NCBI RefSeq assembly: GCF_034931005.1 | Contig: NZ_JAYGIN010000012.1 | Coordinates: 212,446-276,445, forward strand | DNA from: Arcicella sp034931005 | GTDB taxonomy: Bacteria > Bacteroidota > Bacteroidia > Cytophagales > Spirosomataceae | Reading direction: 5' to 3' | Length of the DNA stretch: 64,000 bases | In this document: one piece after another, positions 1-8,184 of the stretch | Layout: the number at the start of each line of letters is the position of its first letter | Numbering within the stretch: position 1 is the first letter of the stretch | Notes under the pieces: generated by a model | Seen by the model: the letters and a program-made list of their open reading frames with translations, nothing else | What the model was told of the DNA's origin: nothing | Databases searched by the model: none | Made by a program: the position numbers and the translations under genes

Positions 1-396
1 AACTCTTGTGAAAGTATATACTCTAAAAAATGAAAAAGCCGCTTGCAAAATCAACAGCACAACAAAAAGTATGGTAACGTCATTAAGCGTTAAATTAACC
101 GATTGCGGACTTAGCATCGACTGTATTTTCTGCCCAATTCCGTTATTTGGAATATTAGCAAGAGCCTGATTAACAGGTTTTTGAGGCGAAACAATCGCTC
201 CAACCATCTGCCCCATCAACAAGGGAATGCTCATGGAAGTCATCTGCGAGAGAACTAAAAATATAAATCCAATAAAGAATGTTCCTTTGTAGGGAAGTGT
301 AAATCTAAAAATATTCAAGGCTTTGTTGAAACCTTCCTTACTCACTTTTTTCTTGTCTTCTGGGGCTACTTCTGCCCCGAAATTGCGTTTTGCCAT
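1..396 (-). CDS. ABC exporter, N-terminal part (cut by window edge)
   Basis: This is the first 132 codons of a protein that continues beyond the left edge of the window. It starts MAKRNFGAEVAPEDKKKVSK, and after about 30 charged residues come two long hydrophobic stretches (about 35-60 and 105-125) separated by a polar periplasmic-type loop with a repeated Pro/Gln/Asn composition. This layout matches the N-terminus of MsbA-like ABC transporter half-molecules of Cytophagales, where the transmembrane domain precedes the ATPase domain. The ATPase motifs would lie outside the window, so the ABC assignment rests on the N-terminal sequence and remembered family resemblance. The substrate cannot be inferred. 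The ATG at 394-396 is the only plausible start. Confidence 0.6.
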   Translation of the reverse strand, partial: MAKRNFGAEVAPEDKKKVSKEGFNKALNIFRFTLPYKGTFFIGFIFLVLSQMTSMSIPLLMGQMVGAIVSPQKPVNQALANIPNNGIGQKIQSMLSPQSVNLTLNDVTILFVVLLILQAAFSFFRVYTFTRV

Positions 397-585
397 TTTT
401 TGTGTGGTATTTATTCCTTCAATCAAAACCGTAAAACATACGAAGTAGTTCGAGTTTTAGCTTGAGATTGCCATTAACGAAGTGCAAAATTAGGTTAAAA
501 GAGGGTTTTAACTTAAAAGATGTTAAATGATTTGTGGCTTATTTAAAAAACTCCGTGTTTTGGGAAAATAAATTCTATCAAAATC

Positions 586-1614
586 ATGAGAAAACTCTTC
601 TTACTCACCTTTTTATCTTGCATTTACTTTTGTAGTTTTTCTCAAACTACTCGTTTAGAAGACCTTTGTCAGGTTTTTCATTTGCCCGATGGCAAAGACA
701 CAACAACATTCATTGTTTTTGGAACAAAAGAAGACTTGAAAATTTAAAAACCACTCTTTTTCTTCCGACAAGGCTCTCGTCCCGAACCTTTAATTGAGAT
801 TTATCAAGAGAAATATTACCCCCGATTTCCCTTTCAGATAAAACCGTACAAAAATGATTATCATTTCGTCATGGTTCAGAAGTTAGGCACTCGTTTAGTT
901 GCCGACTCTACGTATATAGCAAAATTTGAAGAAGGTATGAAAACGGGAGATACCACATTTTTGAACCGAAAATATATGGTAAATAATAATCTTGATAAGG
1001 CTACTTCACAATGCAATCAAGTGATTAATTATCTGATAAAACAAACTTGGATTGATACGAAAAAAGTAGTGTTTTGTGGTGGTTCAGAAGGCTTTACCGT
1101 CGGGGCAAATTTGGTAGCAAATTTTAATAAATCTATTTCGCATACCATTCTTTTTTCGGGTCATGCAGGCAGACGATTTGAGTATGAAATTTTCCGTAAT
1201 CGACAAGCTGTAAAAGATGGCAAAATATCAGCAGAAGAAGCTCAAAAACAAATTGACCAACTTTATAAAGGTTGGGAGGATGTTTGTAAATATCCAAAAT
1301 CAGTTGATAAAAGTTTTGGAGATACCTATTACGCATGGCATTCTTTTTCCACCAAAAATTTAGATAACTTATTGAAAATCAACACACCATTGTACATTGC
1401 GTATGGAACAGAAGACAATGAAGTAACGATTGCTTTAGACTATTTACCTTTAGAATTTATCGAAAAAGGGAAGAAAAATCTAACATTAAAAGCTCATATC
1501 AACCACGACCACCAATTTTTTGAATTAAAAAAAGACGATTCTGGAAAAATAATTGACAGAATTTATCGAGGGGATGAAGTAGCAAAAGAATGGATGGACT
1601 GGTTGAAACAATAG
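586..1614 (+). pseudogene. Secreted alpha/beta-hydrolase, interrupted by an in-frame stop
   Basis: The reading frame from the ATG at 586 begins with a signal peptide (MRKLFLLTFLSCIYFCSFSQ) and runs 343 codons to 1614, but codon 54 is TAA (745-747). Sequence before and after the stop reads as one protein in the same frame, so only a point change separates the halves. The downstream part has the nucleophile-elbow-like GGSEG (in VVFCGGSEGFTVGAN), a late Asp in TPLYIAYGTEDNEV and a His near the end (NHDHQFF), the order expected for a Ser-Asp-His hydrolase of the dienelactone hydrolase/peptidase type. If translation reinitiated at 871 it would give a 247-residue protein without a signal peptide. 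It may be a true pseudogene or a base-calling error. A strong hairpin follows at 1645. Confidence 0.65.
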
Positions 1615-1644
1615 GTGAATATTTATGAAATAACGGCAGAAAAC

Positions 1645-1677
1645 ACAGAAGTCGTCCTTTAAAAGGACGACTTCTGT
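1645..1677. terminator. Hairpin between convergent hydrolase and cysN
   Basis: A perfect palindrome with arms ACAGAAGTCGTCC and its complement around a TTTAAAA-type loop lies between the 3' ends of the plus-strand hydrolase and minus-strand cysN. It can serve as a bidirectional intrinsic terminator, although the T-run is short. Confidence 0.6.
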
Positions 1678-1708
1678 AAAGATATAACATCAAATTTTGA
1701 TACTTTTT

Positions 1709-2953
1709 CTACAAAACAAACCCAACACCAACCGTTGAATTAGTCTGGTCATCTATTAAAATAAATGCTCCGTTAGCAGGATTATCGGCGTATTTATCAG
1801 CAAAAATTGGCTTGGCTGTTTTGATAATAATATCGCCAATTTCGTTCAATTTTAATTCTGAAACGCCTGATTCAATCGTTTCTTGATTTACTACGTCAAT
1901 TTTTGAACTTAAAGAAACAACTTTAGCTTTTGAATCGTTAATTCCATGTTGAAGCATATATGTTTTACCCGAAACCAAAGCCTGAGAATCCATCCAACAA
2001 ATTCTTGCGGCAATTTCCTTTAATTGGCTTGGCTGATTGTCTGCTTTTACCAACATATTTCCACGAGAAACATCCACGTCAGTTTCCAAAGTAATCACTA
2101 CCGATTCTTTCGCTCCTGCGGTTTGCAATTGCGTTCCGAATTTCTCGATAGTGGCAATTTTTGAAGTTTGTCCTGTTGGTAAAACCGTTACTTCTTCGCC
2201 TACTGAGAATGACCCCGAAGCAATTTTACCTGCGTAACCTCTATAATCGTGGAATTCTTCCGTTTTGGGTCTTACTACAAACTGCACTGGAAAACGAGCA
2301 GGCTTTTTGATTTCGTCAAAAGAAGTCGATTCTAATTCCGCCAATAAAGGCAAACCAGCGTACCAAGTCATTTCAGTTGCTTGAATCGAAATATTTTGTC
2401 CGTACAATGACGACATTGGAATAAAGGTAACTTCCTGTCCATCAAAAGAAACTTTATCAGCAATCGCTTGAATATCAGCTTTAATTGCGTTGAATTTTTC
2501 TTCCGAATATCCCACTAAATCCATCTTATTGACACACACAATTACTTTCGGAATGCGTAACATAGATGCGATGAAAAAGTGACGGTAAGTTTGTTCCAAA
2601 ACACCATTACGAGCATCAATCAAAATCATAGAAACCTTGGTATTTGATGCTCCCGTAACCATGTTACGAGTGTATTCAAAGTGACCTGGGGTATCCGCAA
2701 TGATGTATTTGCGTTGTGGCGTTGAAAAATAAATATTGGCTACGTCAATCGTGATACCTTGTTCACGTTCGGCGATAAGTCCATCAGTTAATAAAGAAAG
2801 GTCAAGAAAATCTAAGCCTTTACGTTTTGAAGCCGTTTCTAATGCTTCAATTTTATCTTTAGTGATTGACTTTGTTTCGTATAAAAGTCGTCCGATTAAT
2901 GTGCTTTTGCCATCATCTACCGAACCAGCGGTTGCAATTCTGAGAATGTCCAT
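1709..2953 (-). CDS. cysN: Sulfate adenylyltransferase subunit 1 (GTPase)
   Basis: CysN is the GTPase subunit of ATP sulfurylase, which with CysD makes adenosine 5'-phosphosulfate (APS) from sulfate and ATP in assimilatory sulfate reduction. The 414-residue protein opens with a translation-factor-like G domain: P-loop AGSVDDGKSTLIGRLL (about 8-23), a switch region rich in EREQGITID, DTPGHFEYTRNM and the NKMD specificity motif. Two beta-barrel domains follow. Length is right for CysN without a fused C-terminal APS kinase. It is the last gene of the cysH-cysD-cysN run on the minus strand, 125 bp beyond cysD. The absence of a kinase domain fits the APS-reductase type of CysH found upstream. Confidence 0.96.
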   Translation of the reverse strand: MDILRIATAGSVDDGKSTLIGRLLYETKSITKDKIEALETASKRKGLDFLDLSLLTDGLIAEREQGITIDVANIYFSTPQRKYIIADTPGHFEYTRNMVTGASNTKVSMILIDARNGVLEQTYRHFFIASMLRIPKVIVCVNKMDLVGYSEEKFNAIKADIQAIADKVSFDGQEVTFIPMSSLYGQNISIQATEMTWYAGLPLLAELESTSFDEIKKPARFPVQFVVRPKTEEFHDYRGYAGKIASGSFSVGEEVTVLPTGQTSKIATIEKFGTQLQTAGAKESVVITLETDVDVSRGNMLVKADNQPSQLKEIAARICWMDSQALVSGKTYMLQHGINDSKAKVVSLSSKIDVVNQETIESGVSELKLNEIGDIIIKTAKPIFADKYADNPANGAFILIDDQTNSTVGVGFVL

Positions 2954-2959
2954 TTTTTT

Positions 2960-3075
2960 ATTGAGTAATTGAGCGATTGAGTGAATTAGTGATTGTAATC
3001 GAAATGAAAAATTACTCCATTTTAAGTGACGTGATAGTGTTATTCACTAAATCACTCAATCACAATTCACTAAAT
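2960..3075. repeat. Imperfect inverted repeat between cysD and cysN
   Basis: The spacer carries ATTGAGTGAATTAGTGATTG and, about 70 bp later, a complementary CACTAAATCACTCAATCACA stretch, so a long imperfect stem can form. Similar GTGAATTAGTGATTG-like words recur at 16630-16690 and 27150-27360. It lies within the cys operon and could attenuate or process the transcript; the function is unknown. Confidence 0.4.
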
Positions 3076-3078
3076 ACA

Positions 3079-3993
3079 TCAAAAATATCCTTGTTGTTTA
3101 CGTTTTTCCATGGCAGCTTCCGAGCGTTTATCGTCGATTCTGGCACCACGTTCTGAGATTTCGGCAGAAAGAATTTCTCCAATAATATCATCTAATTCAA
3201 CTGCTTCCGAAGCTACGGCAGCCGTACAAGTCATATCGCCAACGGTACGGAAACGAACGGTTGCCTCGAATGGAATTTCGTCAGCATCTTTGTTAAGGTG
3301 TTCTGAATCAGCCCATAACATACCATCACGCTCAATTACTTGACGTTGGTGAGAATAATAAATTGACGGAATCGCCATTTTTTCTTCTTTAATATAATTC
3401 CAAACGTCCAATTCTGTCCAGTTTGAAATCGGGAATACTCTTACATTTTCACCAATCGCAATACGTCCGTTCAACATATCGAATAATTCTGGACGTTGGC
3501 GTTTTGCATCCCACTGACCAAAGTCATCACGAACCGAGAAAATACGTTCTTTGGCACGAGCCTTTTCTTCGTCACGTCTTGCACCACCAATACACGCATC
3601 AAATTTGAATTCTTCGATAGCATCCAAAAGGGTTACAGTTTGAAGGGCATTTCTTGAAGCATATTTACCTGTTTCTTCCTTTGCTTTTCCTTGATTGATG
3701 GAATCTTGCACATATCTCACAATCAGTTCAGCACCTGTTTCTTTAGCAAGCCAATCACGAAATGCTACGGTTTCTGGAAAGTTATGTCCTGTGTCCACGT
3801 GAACCAATGGAAAAGGAATTTTACCTGGATAAAATGCCTTTTGAGCCAAACGAACAAGGGTAATAGAGTCTTTTCCACCCGAAAAAAGTAGAGCGGGTTT
3901 TTCAAACTGTGCCGCCACTTCACGCATAATGTAAATGGCTTCATCTTCAAGTTCACGAGGAAAAAATCCGTGCTTTGGAATTTCAGAATTCAT
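3079..3993 (-). CDS. cysD: Sulfate adenylyltransferase subunit 2
   Basis: CysD is the catalytic subunit of the heterodimeric ATP sulfurylase and transfers AMP from ATP to sulfate. The 304-residue length is typical. The PP-loop pyrophosphatase motif SGGKDS is at residues 38-43, followed by the family sequences HVDTGHNFPE, GGARRDEEKARAKER and FPISNWTELDVW, and the C-terminal EKRKQQGYF that closes nearly all CysD proteins. It lies between cysH and cysN on the minus strand with spacers of about 160 and 125 bp, so the three genes are probably co-transcribed though not tightly packed. Confidence 0.97.
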   Translation of the reverse strand: MNSEIPKHGFFPRELEDEAIYIMREVAAQFEKPALLFSGGKDSITLVRLAQKAFYPGKIPFPLVHVDTGHNFPETVAFRDWLAKETGAELIVRYVQDSINQGKAKEETGKYASRNALQTVTLLDAIEEFKFDACIGGARRDEEKARAKERIFSVRDDFGQWDAKRQRPELFDMLNGRIAIGENVRVFPISNWTELDVWNYIKEEKMAIPSIYYSHQRQVIERDGMLWADSEHLNKDADEIPFEATVRFRTVGDMTCTAAVASEAVELDDIIGEILSAEISERGARIDDKRSEAAMEKRKQQGYF

Positions 3994-4151
3994 AATATAG
4001 TCTTGTATGTATTATGTACTAATTATTAAGTATCAAGAAGCACATAAATTTCATTACAGATTCTTTTTCTTCAATATTGTACATTGATTATTGAGTATTA
4101 AGGGTTGATTTTTAACAAAATTATCAACTATTCTCTATTAATTATTCTCTA

Positions 4152-4832
4152 TCAACTATGTAATCCACATTCTTTCTGTGAGGCTTCCCACGACCAACGT
4201 CCTGCTCTTGGATTTTCTCCTTCTTGGATAGCACGTGTACAAGGCAAACAACCGATTGAGATAAATCCTTTACGGTGAAGCGGATTGTCTGGCACTCGAT
4301 TAGCTTTCAAATAATCAAGCACTTGCTCATAAGTCCAATGAATTAATGGATTGTATTTTATTACTTTATTGCCTTCGTCCCACTCTACAATTTTCATATC
4401 GGCACGGTTTTCTGACTGTTCAGAACGTAAACCTGTAATCCAGATTTCAGCACCTGCTAAGGCTCTTTTTAGAGGCTCAATTTTACGAATAAAACAACAT
4501 TCTTTACGATTTTCAACAGAAAAATAAAAACTGTTGAAACCTTTTTCCTTTACCAACGCTTCTACTCTTGCGGTATTCGGAAAATATGTTTCGAACTCTT
4601 TCTTATACTTAGTTTTGGTAGAATCCATCAACTCATAAGTTTCTTGAAAAAGACGACCAGTATCCAAAGTAAAGACTCTGATATTCAAATCATTGCGAAA
4701 AATAGCATCTGTGATTACTTGGTCTTCTTGTCCGAAAGAGCTTGAAAATACTACATTGTTGTAGTTCTCGGTGATATATTTTAGACCTTCTTCCAATGAA
4801 AGATTGTCTAATTTCTCGATTAACGCTTGCAT
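4152..4832 (-). CDS. cysH: Adenylyl-sulfate (APS) reductase, iron-sulfur type
   Basis: CysH reduces activated sulfate to sulfite in the cytoplasm. The 226-residue protein has the N-terminal PP-loop-like SSSFGQED (30-37) and the LDTGR element. Two cysteine pairs, CC at 112-113 and CLPC at 195-198, are the ligands of a [4Fe-4S] cluster, and the C-terminal ECGLH carries the catalytic Cys222. The cluster pairs mark the enzyme as an APS reductase rather than the cluster-free PAPS reductase of enteric bacteria, in line with cysN lacking an APS-kinase fusion. It is the promoter-proximal gene of the cys cluster. A TATCTTTG sequence resembling the Bacteroidota -7 element is on the minus strand at 4914-4921, without a clear -33 partner. 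Confidence 0.93.
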   Translation of the reverse strand: MQALIEKLDNLSLEEGLKYITENYNNVVFSSSFGQEDQVITDAIFRNDLNIRVFTLDTGRLFQETYELMDSTKTKYKKEFETYFPNTARVEALVKEKGFNSFYFSVENRKECCFIRKIEPLKRALAGAEIWITGLRSEQSENRADMKIVEWDEGNKVIKYNPLIHWTYEQVLDYLKANRVPDNPLHRKGFISIGCLPCTRAIQEGENPRAGRWSWEASQKECGLHS

Positions 4833-5053
4833 ATTTATTGAAAATGAATGCTACAAAGTTTATTTCTTTGCTTAGCAAAACATGATTTATTATGTTTTAA
4901 GCTATTTTTTTTGCAAAGATAGATAAAGTCTATTGAATTAGTAGTTTTAAAGAAAAATTATTTGCCGACAATATAGGTTTTCGTAAGTTTTTATTTATTA
5001 TCTTTAAGTAAAGCCTTGCGTTATTTATCAGCATACCCAAATCATAAAATATT

Positions 5054-5791
5054 ATGAATCAAGGACTTGCAGCCTACTTCGAAAAAACTGATAGCCATAG
5101 CCGTGTTTCGGATATGAATTTGAAGGATTTAAAAAATCTGGTTCGTCAGGGAGAAGGCTCTACGCTCGAATTTAAACTAAAAGCCAATCATCCCGAAAAA
5201 ATCATCCGTGAAATTGTTGCTTTTGCTAATACCAAAGGAGGAAAACTTTTGGTGGGTGTTGGTGATGATAAAACCATTTCGGGTTTAAAATTTGTGGATG
5301 AGGATGAATACATTCTGGTACGTGCCATTGAACGAAATTGCTTTCCTGCCTTACATTACGAAATAGAAAGAATAGCCGTTACTGATGAACGTGATGTATT
5401 GGTATTTTCAATTCCAAAAAGCTCTGACAAACCCCATTTTGTTCAACTCGAAAATGAAGAAAAAGGCAAAGCTTATGTACGAGTAAATGACCGTTCGGTA
5501 CAAGCGAGCCGTGAAGTTAGACAAATTTTACGTCGTGAAAATGAGGAAGGAATCAAGTTTACTTATGGAGATAAGGAAAAGATTTTAATGGAGTATTTAG
5601 CTGAAAATCAAAAAATTACGATTGAGAAGTTTTCAGAAATTGCCAAAGTGCCAGTTTGGTTAGCTTCCAGAACTTTGGTTTTATTGGTCTTGAGCAATGT
5701 AATAAAAATTCAACCTGATGAGGTAATGGATTGGTATTATCTTTCGGAATTATCTACAATTTGTCGCAAGACAAAATTAGACCACGGATAG
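5054..5791 (+). CDS. AlbA_2 (Schlafen-type) putative DNA-binding protein, C-terminus altered by MITE
   Basis: The 245-residue protein has an N-terminal Schlafen AlbA_2 domain: EGSTLEFK (34-41) followed by REIVAFANTKGGKLLVGVGDD (about 52-72). Such domains are usually annotated as ATP-binding or nucleic-acid-binding regulators or nucleases. The C-terminal 70 residues (KILMEYLAENQKITIEKFSE...) look like a winged helix. The last 15 or so residues are encoded by a MITE inserted at 5745; removing the element and one copy of its 8-bp target duplication restores a frame that ends two codons after DWYY (…YYLL-stop at TAG). The insertion therefore changed only the extreme C-terminus and probably left the protein functional. 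An alternative start is the ATG at 5114, just before NLKDLKNL. Confidence 0.75.
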   Translation: MNQGLAAYFEKTDSHSRVSDMNLKDLKNLVRQGEGSTLEFKLKANHPEKIIREIVAFANTKGGKLLVGVGDDKTISGLKFVDEDEYILVRAIERNCFPALHYEIERIAVTDERDVLVFSIPKSSDKPHFVQLENEEKGKAYVRVNDRSVQASREVRQILRRENEEGIKFTYGDKEKILMEYLAENQKITIEKFSEIAKVPVWLASRTLVLLVLSNVIKIQPDEVMDWYYLSELSTICRKTKLDHG

Positions 5792-5912
5792 AACAGATAA
5801 AACAGATTTACACTGATTTTTCTTTAAATTTATCCGTGTAAATCCGTTGAATCAGTACAATCTGTGGTCTAATTTTATTCTGCGACAAATTGTAGATAGT
5901 TCCGTTATCTTT
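5737..5912. mobile_element. MITE copy 1 with 8-bp target duplications
   Basis: The element spans 5745-5904 (160 bp). Its ends are 24-bp terminal inverted repeats with one mismatch; the right end reads outwards-in CGGAACTATCTACAATTTGT. Both sides are bordered by the same 8 bp, TTATCTTT (5737-5744 and 5905-5912), a target-site duplication. Further inverted sequence inside (AAAATTAGACCACGGA versus its complement) lets most of the element fold into one long hairpin. It has no open reading frame. A second copy is at 55982-56132. The pair defines a non-autonomous transposon; the mobilising transposase is not in this window. Confidence 0.9.
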
Positions 5913-6018
5913 TGTAGGCGAGAAAAAGTTATAAGGAATGGACAAAGGGATAACCGTACACATTTATGTTTCCAATCTTTTTTTGTTTACTCATTTCCAC
6001 TTTCCTCTCAACCCCCTC

Positions 6019-6672
6019 CTATTTTTTCTCATAATAAGGAGTGGTTTCTGGCACTTCAATAACGGGTGGTTTCCAGAGAATTTTTTTTCCAAATTTGAAA
6101 GTAATTCCTGCATTTAAACTCACTAAATTATTATACCCTTCTGAGTACGTAATTCCTGTATATTTTACTTTGACGAAAATCCCTAATCGGTCGGCATATT
6201 CTTGTAAATGAATACCCAAACTTGGTGAAAAGCCCCAATTTAGTCTTGTGCCAGTTTCTAAAGGTGGTACATAACTCCGATAAACTTCATTAATTTGAGA
6301 ATCGTATTTTGTATAAAAAGCTCCTGTTTCAAGTCCAACAAAAGGTTTTACCAAGGTTTTACTTAAAAGATAATACTCACCTCCTACCGTCAGTGGCACT
6401 ACGGTTTTATAAGAATACCCAAAAACTTTTGATGAATAATCGTAATTAGAAACTGCCACCAAAGCCAAACGCATATCGTAAGCTCCCGTTGTTGCGGTCG
6501 TTCTGAATTTATCTGAATGGTGCTTTCTTAAACTCAATTCAAAACCCGAACCCGCAAAATTAGCTTCATGTCCAAAGCCTTTTTCAACGGCATAACTAAA
6601 ACTCGTGCTGACTTGAATTTGAGCAGTTGTTAAGAAAGGTATCAATAAGAAAAATAGTAATAGTTTTTTCAT
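6019..6672 (-). CDS. Outer-membrane beta-barrel protein of unknown function
   Basis: The 217-residue protein has a signal peptide (MKKLLLFFLLIPFLTTAQ) and then alternating polar/hydrophobic strands rich in Tyr, Gly and Thr, typical of small eight-stranded outer-membrane barrels annotated as porin-family proteins in Bacteroidota. A final strand ITFKFGKKILW is followed by a short proline-containing tail (VIEVPETTPYYEKK). No ligand or enzymatic motif is visible. It stands alone, between the MITE-bearing AlbA_2 gene and the epimerase gene; a hairpin at 6781 separates it from the latter. Confidence 0.6.
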   Translation of the reverse strand: MKKLLLFFLLIPFLTTAQIQVSTSFSYAVEKGFGHEANFAGSGFELSLRKHHSDKFRTTATTGAYDMRLALVAVSNYDYSSKVFGYSYKTVVPLTVGGEYYLLSKTLVKPFVGLETGAFYTKYDSQINEVYRSYVPPLETGTRLNWGFSPSLGIHLQEYADRLGIFVKVKYTGITYSEGYNNLVSLNAGITFKFGKKILWKPPVIEVPETTPYYEKK

Positions 6673-6780
6673 ATCGTTTGGTGGGTCAGTTTGACGAATC
6701 TATTGAACTTGAAAACATTTAACGAATATAGGAAATTATTTATTACGCTACTTGACTGATTGTCAATTAATTGCAGAATT

Positions 6781-6814
6781 AACTCCTCGAAAGCTTTAGA
6801 ACTTTCGAGAAGTT
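6781..6814. terminator. CTCGAAAG...CTTTCGAG hairpin
   Basis: AACTCCTCGAAAGCTTTAGA pairs with the following AACTTTCGAGAAGTT. It directly follows the epimerase gene stop (6832, minus strand). Related hairpins with arms AACTTCCCGAAAGTT occur at 12015-12048 and 27237-27269, so the element is a recurrent genomic stem-loop as well as a probable terminator. Confidence 0.55.
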
Positions 6815-6831
6815 TGTACGGCACAACTCTC

Positions 6832-7893
6832 CTACTTCAAAACATAAGCTAAAGATTCTTCATTTTCGGTAATCCAATCGGTAATTTCTTGCACGATTTG
6901 TTTCATTGAAATTTCTGGTTTCCAACCTGTCAAAGCCGTTACTTTTGAATTATCCGTTACGTACAAAGGAATATCTGCCGCACGATTTTCGGTTACAGGT
7001 GTAATTGGAATGGTCTTGCCTGTTACTTCTTGACAAATTTTTGTCAACTCTTGCAACGAAGCACTTACTTCTACGCCACCGCCTACGTTCAAGATTTCAC
7101 CATTGACTTTATCAATATTATGTATCTGAAAATCAACGAGTTTATACAAATCTTTCACGTGCAACATATCACGAGTTTGTCTGCCCGAGCCACCATATCC
7201 GATATACGCTAATTTTTGTTCCCAATAATGTTTTGCTACCCAAAGCACCATAACGCCTTGGTCAATTTTACCCATTTGCCAAGGGCCAGTCAATACGCCA
7301 CAACGGTTGATAACGGTTTTCATGCCGTAAAATTCGTTGTATTCGTGAATCATTAACTCTGAAGCCAATTTAGTTGCTCCGTACAAAGACCTCGCACCGT
7401 CTAATGGGAAATCTTCGGCAATTCCTTTGGCAGAAACCCCTCTAACGGGTTGATTATCCGTCAAAGCAAAACGAGTTTCTTGCTCTTCATAATTCAGTTT
7501 TTCAATGGCTTTGATTGGATAAATACGGCTCGTTGAAAGGAAAATAAAACTCGCACCGCACTTTTTGGTATAATTCAAGCAATTGATTGTTCCGACCAAA
7601 TTGGTATTTATCAAATAATCAGGCGTTCCGTCTAATCCTGCTAAAACCGAAGGTTCAGCCGATGCCTCAATGACAAAATCTACTTTTGGAAGAGCATCAA
7701 AATCTTCTTTATTACGAATATCTCCGTGAACAAAAACTGCCCCAGCTTTCGCCAAACGAGGCAAATTGAGTTCTGAACCTTTACGTTTGAGATTATCCAA
7801 ACAGATAACTTCGTAAGTTGGATAATTACTTTTAATGTTGATGGCAAGTGCCGAACCGACAAACCCCGCCCCGCCTGTTATTAGTATTTTCAT
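6832..7893 (-). CDS. NAD-dependent epimerase, CDP-paratose/CDP-tyvelose 2-epimerase-like
   Basis: This is a 353-residue extended short-chain dehydrogenase. The N-terminal MKILITGGAGFVGSALA is the NAD-binding GxxGxxG motif, LDNLKRKGSELNLPRL and HGDIRN are characteristic of the CDP-tyvelose epimerase branch, and the catalytic set is Ser/Thr in LSTSRIYP plus YGATK (YxxxK). The family makes nucleotide-activated dideoxyhexoses for surface polysaccharide, but no other gene of a dideoxyhexose pathway is nearby, so the substrate is uncertain; it may be a generic NDP-sugar epimerase. It appears monocistronic. Upstream lies a nest of palindromic repeats (7947-8160). Confidence 0.8.
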   Translation of the reverse strand: MKILITGGAGFVGSALAINIKSNYPTYEVICLDNLKRKGSELNLPRLAKAGAVFVHGDIRNKEDFDALPKVDFVIEASAEPSVLAGLDGTPDYLINTNLVGTINCLNYTKKCGASFIFLSTSRIYPIKAIEKLNYEEQETRFALTDNQPVRGVSAKGIAEDFPLDGARSLYGATKLASELMIHEYNEFYGMKTVINRCGVLTGPWQMGKIDQGVMVLWVAKHYWEQKLAYIGYGGSGRQTRDMLHVKDLYKLVDFQIHNIDKVNGEILNVGGGVEVSASLQELTKICQEVTGKTIPITPVTENRAADIPLYVTDNSKVTALTGWKPEISMKQIVQEITDWITENEESLAYVLK

Positions 7894-7946
7894 TTATTAT
7901 TTCTTATATTATTTATTCTCAAATTACTAAAATAATTGTTTAGAAT

Positions 7947-8160
7947 TAATAAATTGATATTGTGTAGGGGCGTATCCAATACCAATGCTGTCAATTTAAG
8001 GTCTTTTGAATTGTTCCAAAATTGAGACAATTCCATTTTCAACGCTGTCAGGGTTCAAAACCGTGACAGCGTTAGACAGATAAATTTCTTAAGTTGATAG
8101 CATTGGTATGCGATACGTCCCTATGACATGACGACAATATTTATAATATCAATTTATTTG
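7947..8160. repeat. Nested palindromic repeats (family A copy split by other elements)
   Basis: The outer sequences (AATAAATTGATATTGTGTAG at left; GATACGTCCCTATGACATGA and CAATATTTATAATATCAATT at right) match the flanks of the family A element at 24569-24702 and 63867-64000. Inside are inverted arms ATACCAATGCTGTCAA and its near-complement around 7980-7996 and 8093-8109. In the middle is a further palindrome AACGCTGTCA...TGACAGCGTT (8041-8073). The order outer-middle-core suggests successive insertions. No coding sequence is present. Confidence 0.7.
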
Positions 8161-8184
8161 TTCTTCTTGCTTATAAACATTATA

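Noticed and set aside
4914..4921. Promoter of the cys genes
   Set aside because: Only a -7-like TATCTTTG is present on the minus strand; no -33 TTTG is at suitable distance, so it is mentioned only as a possibility.
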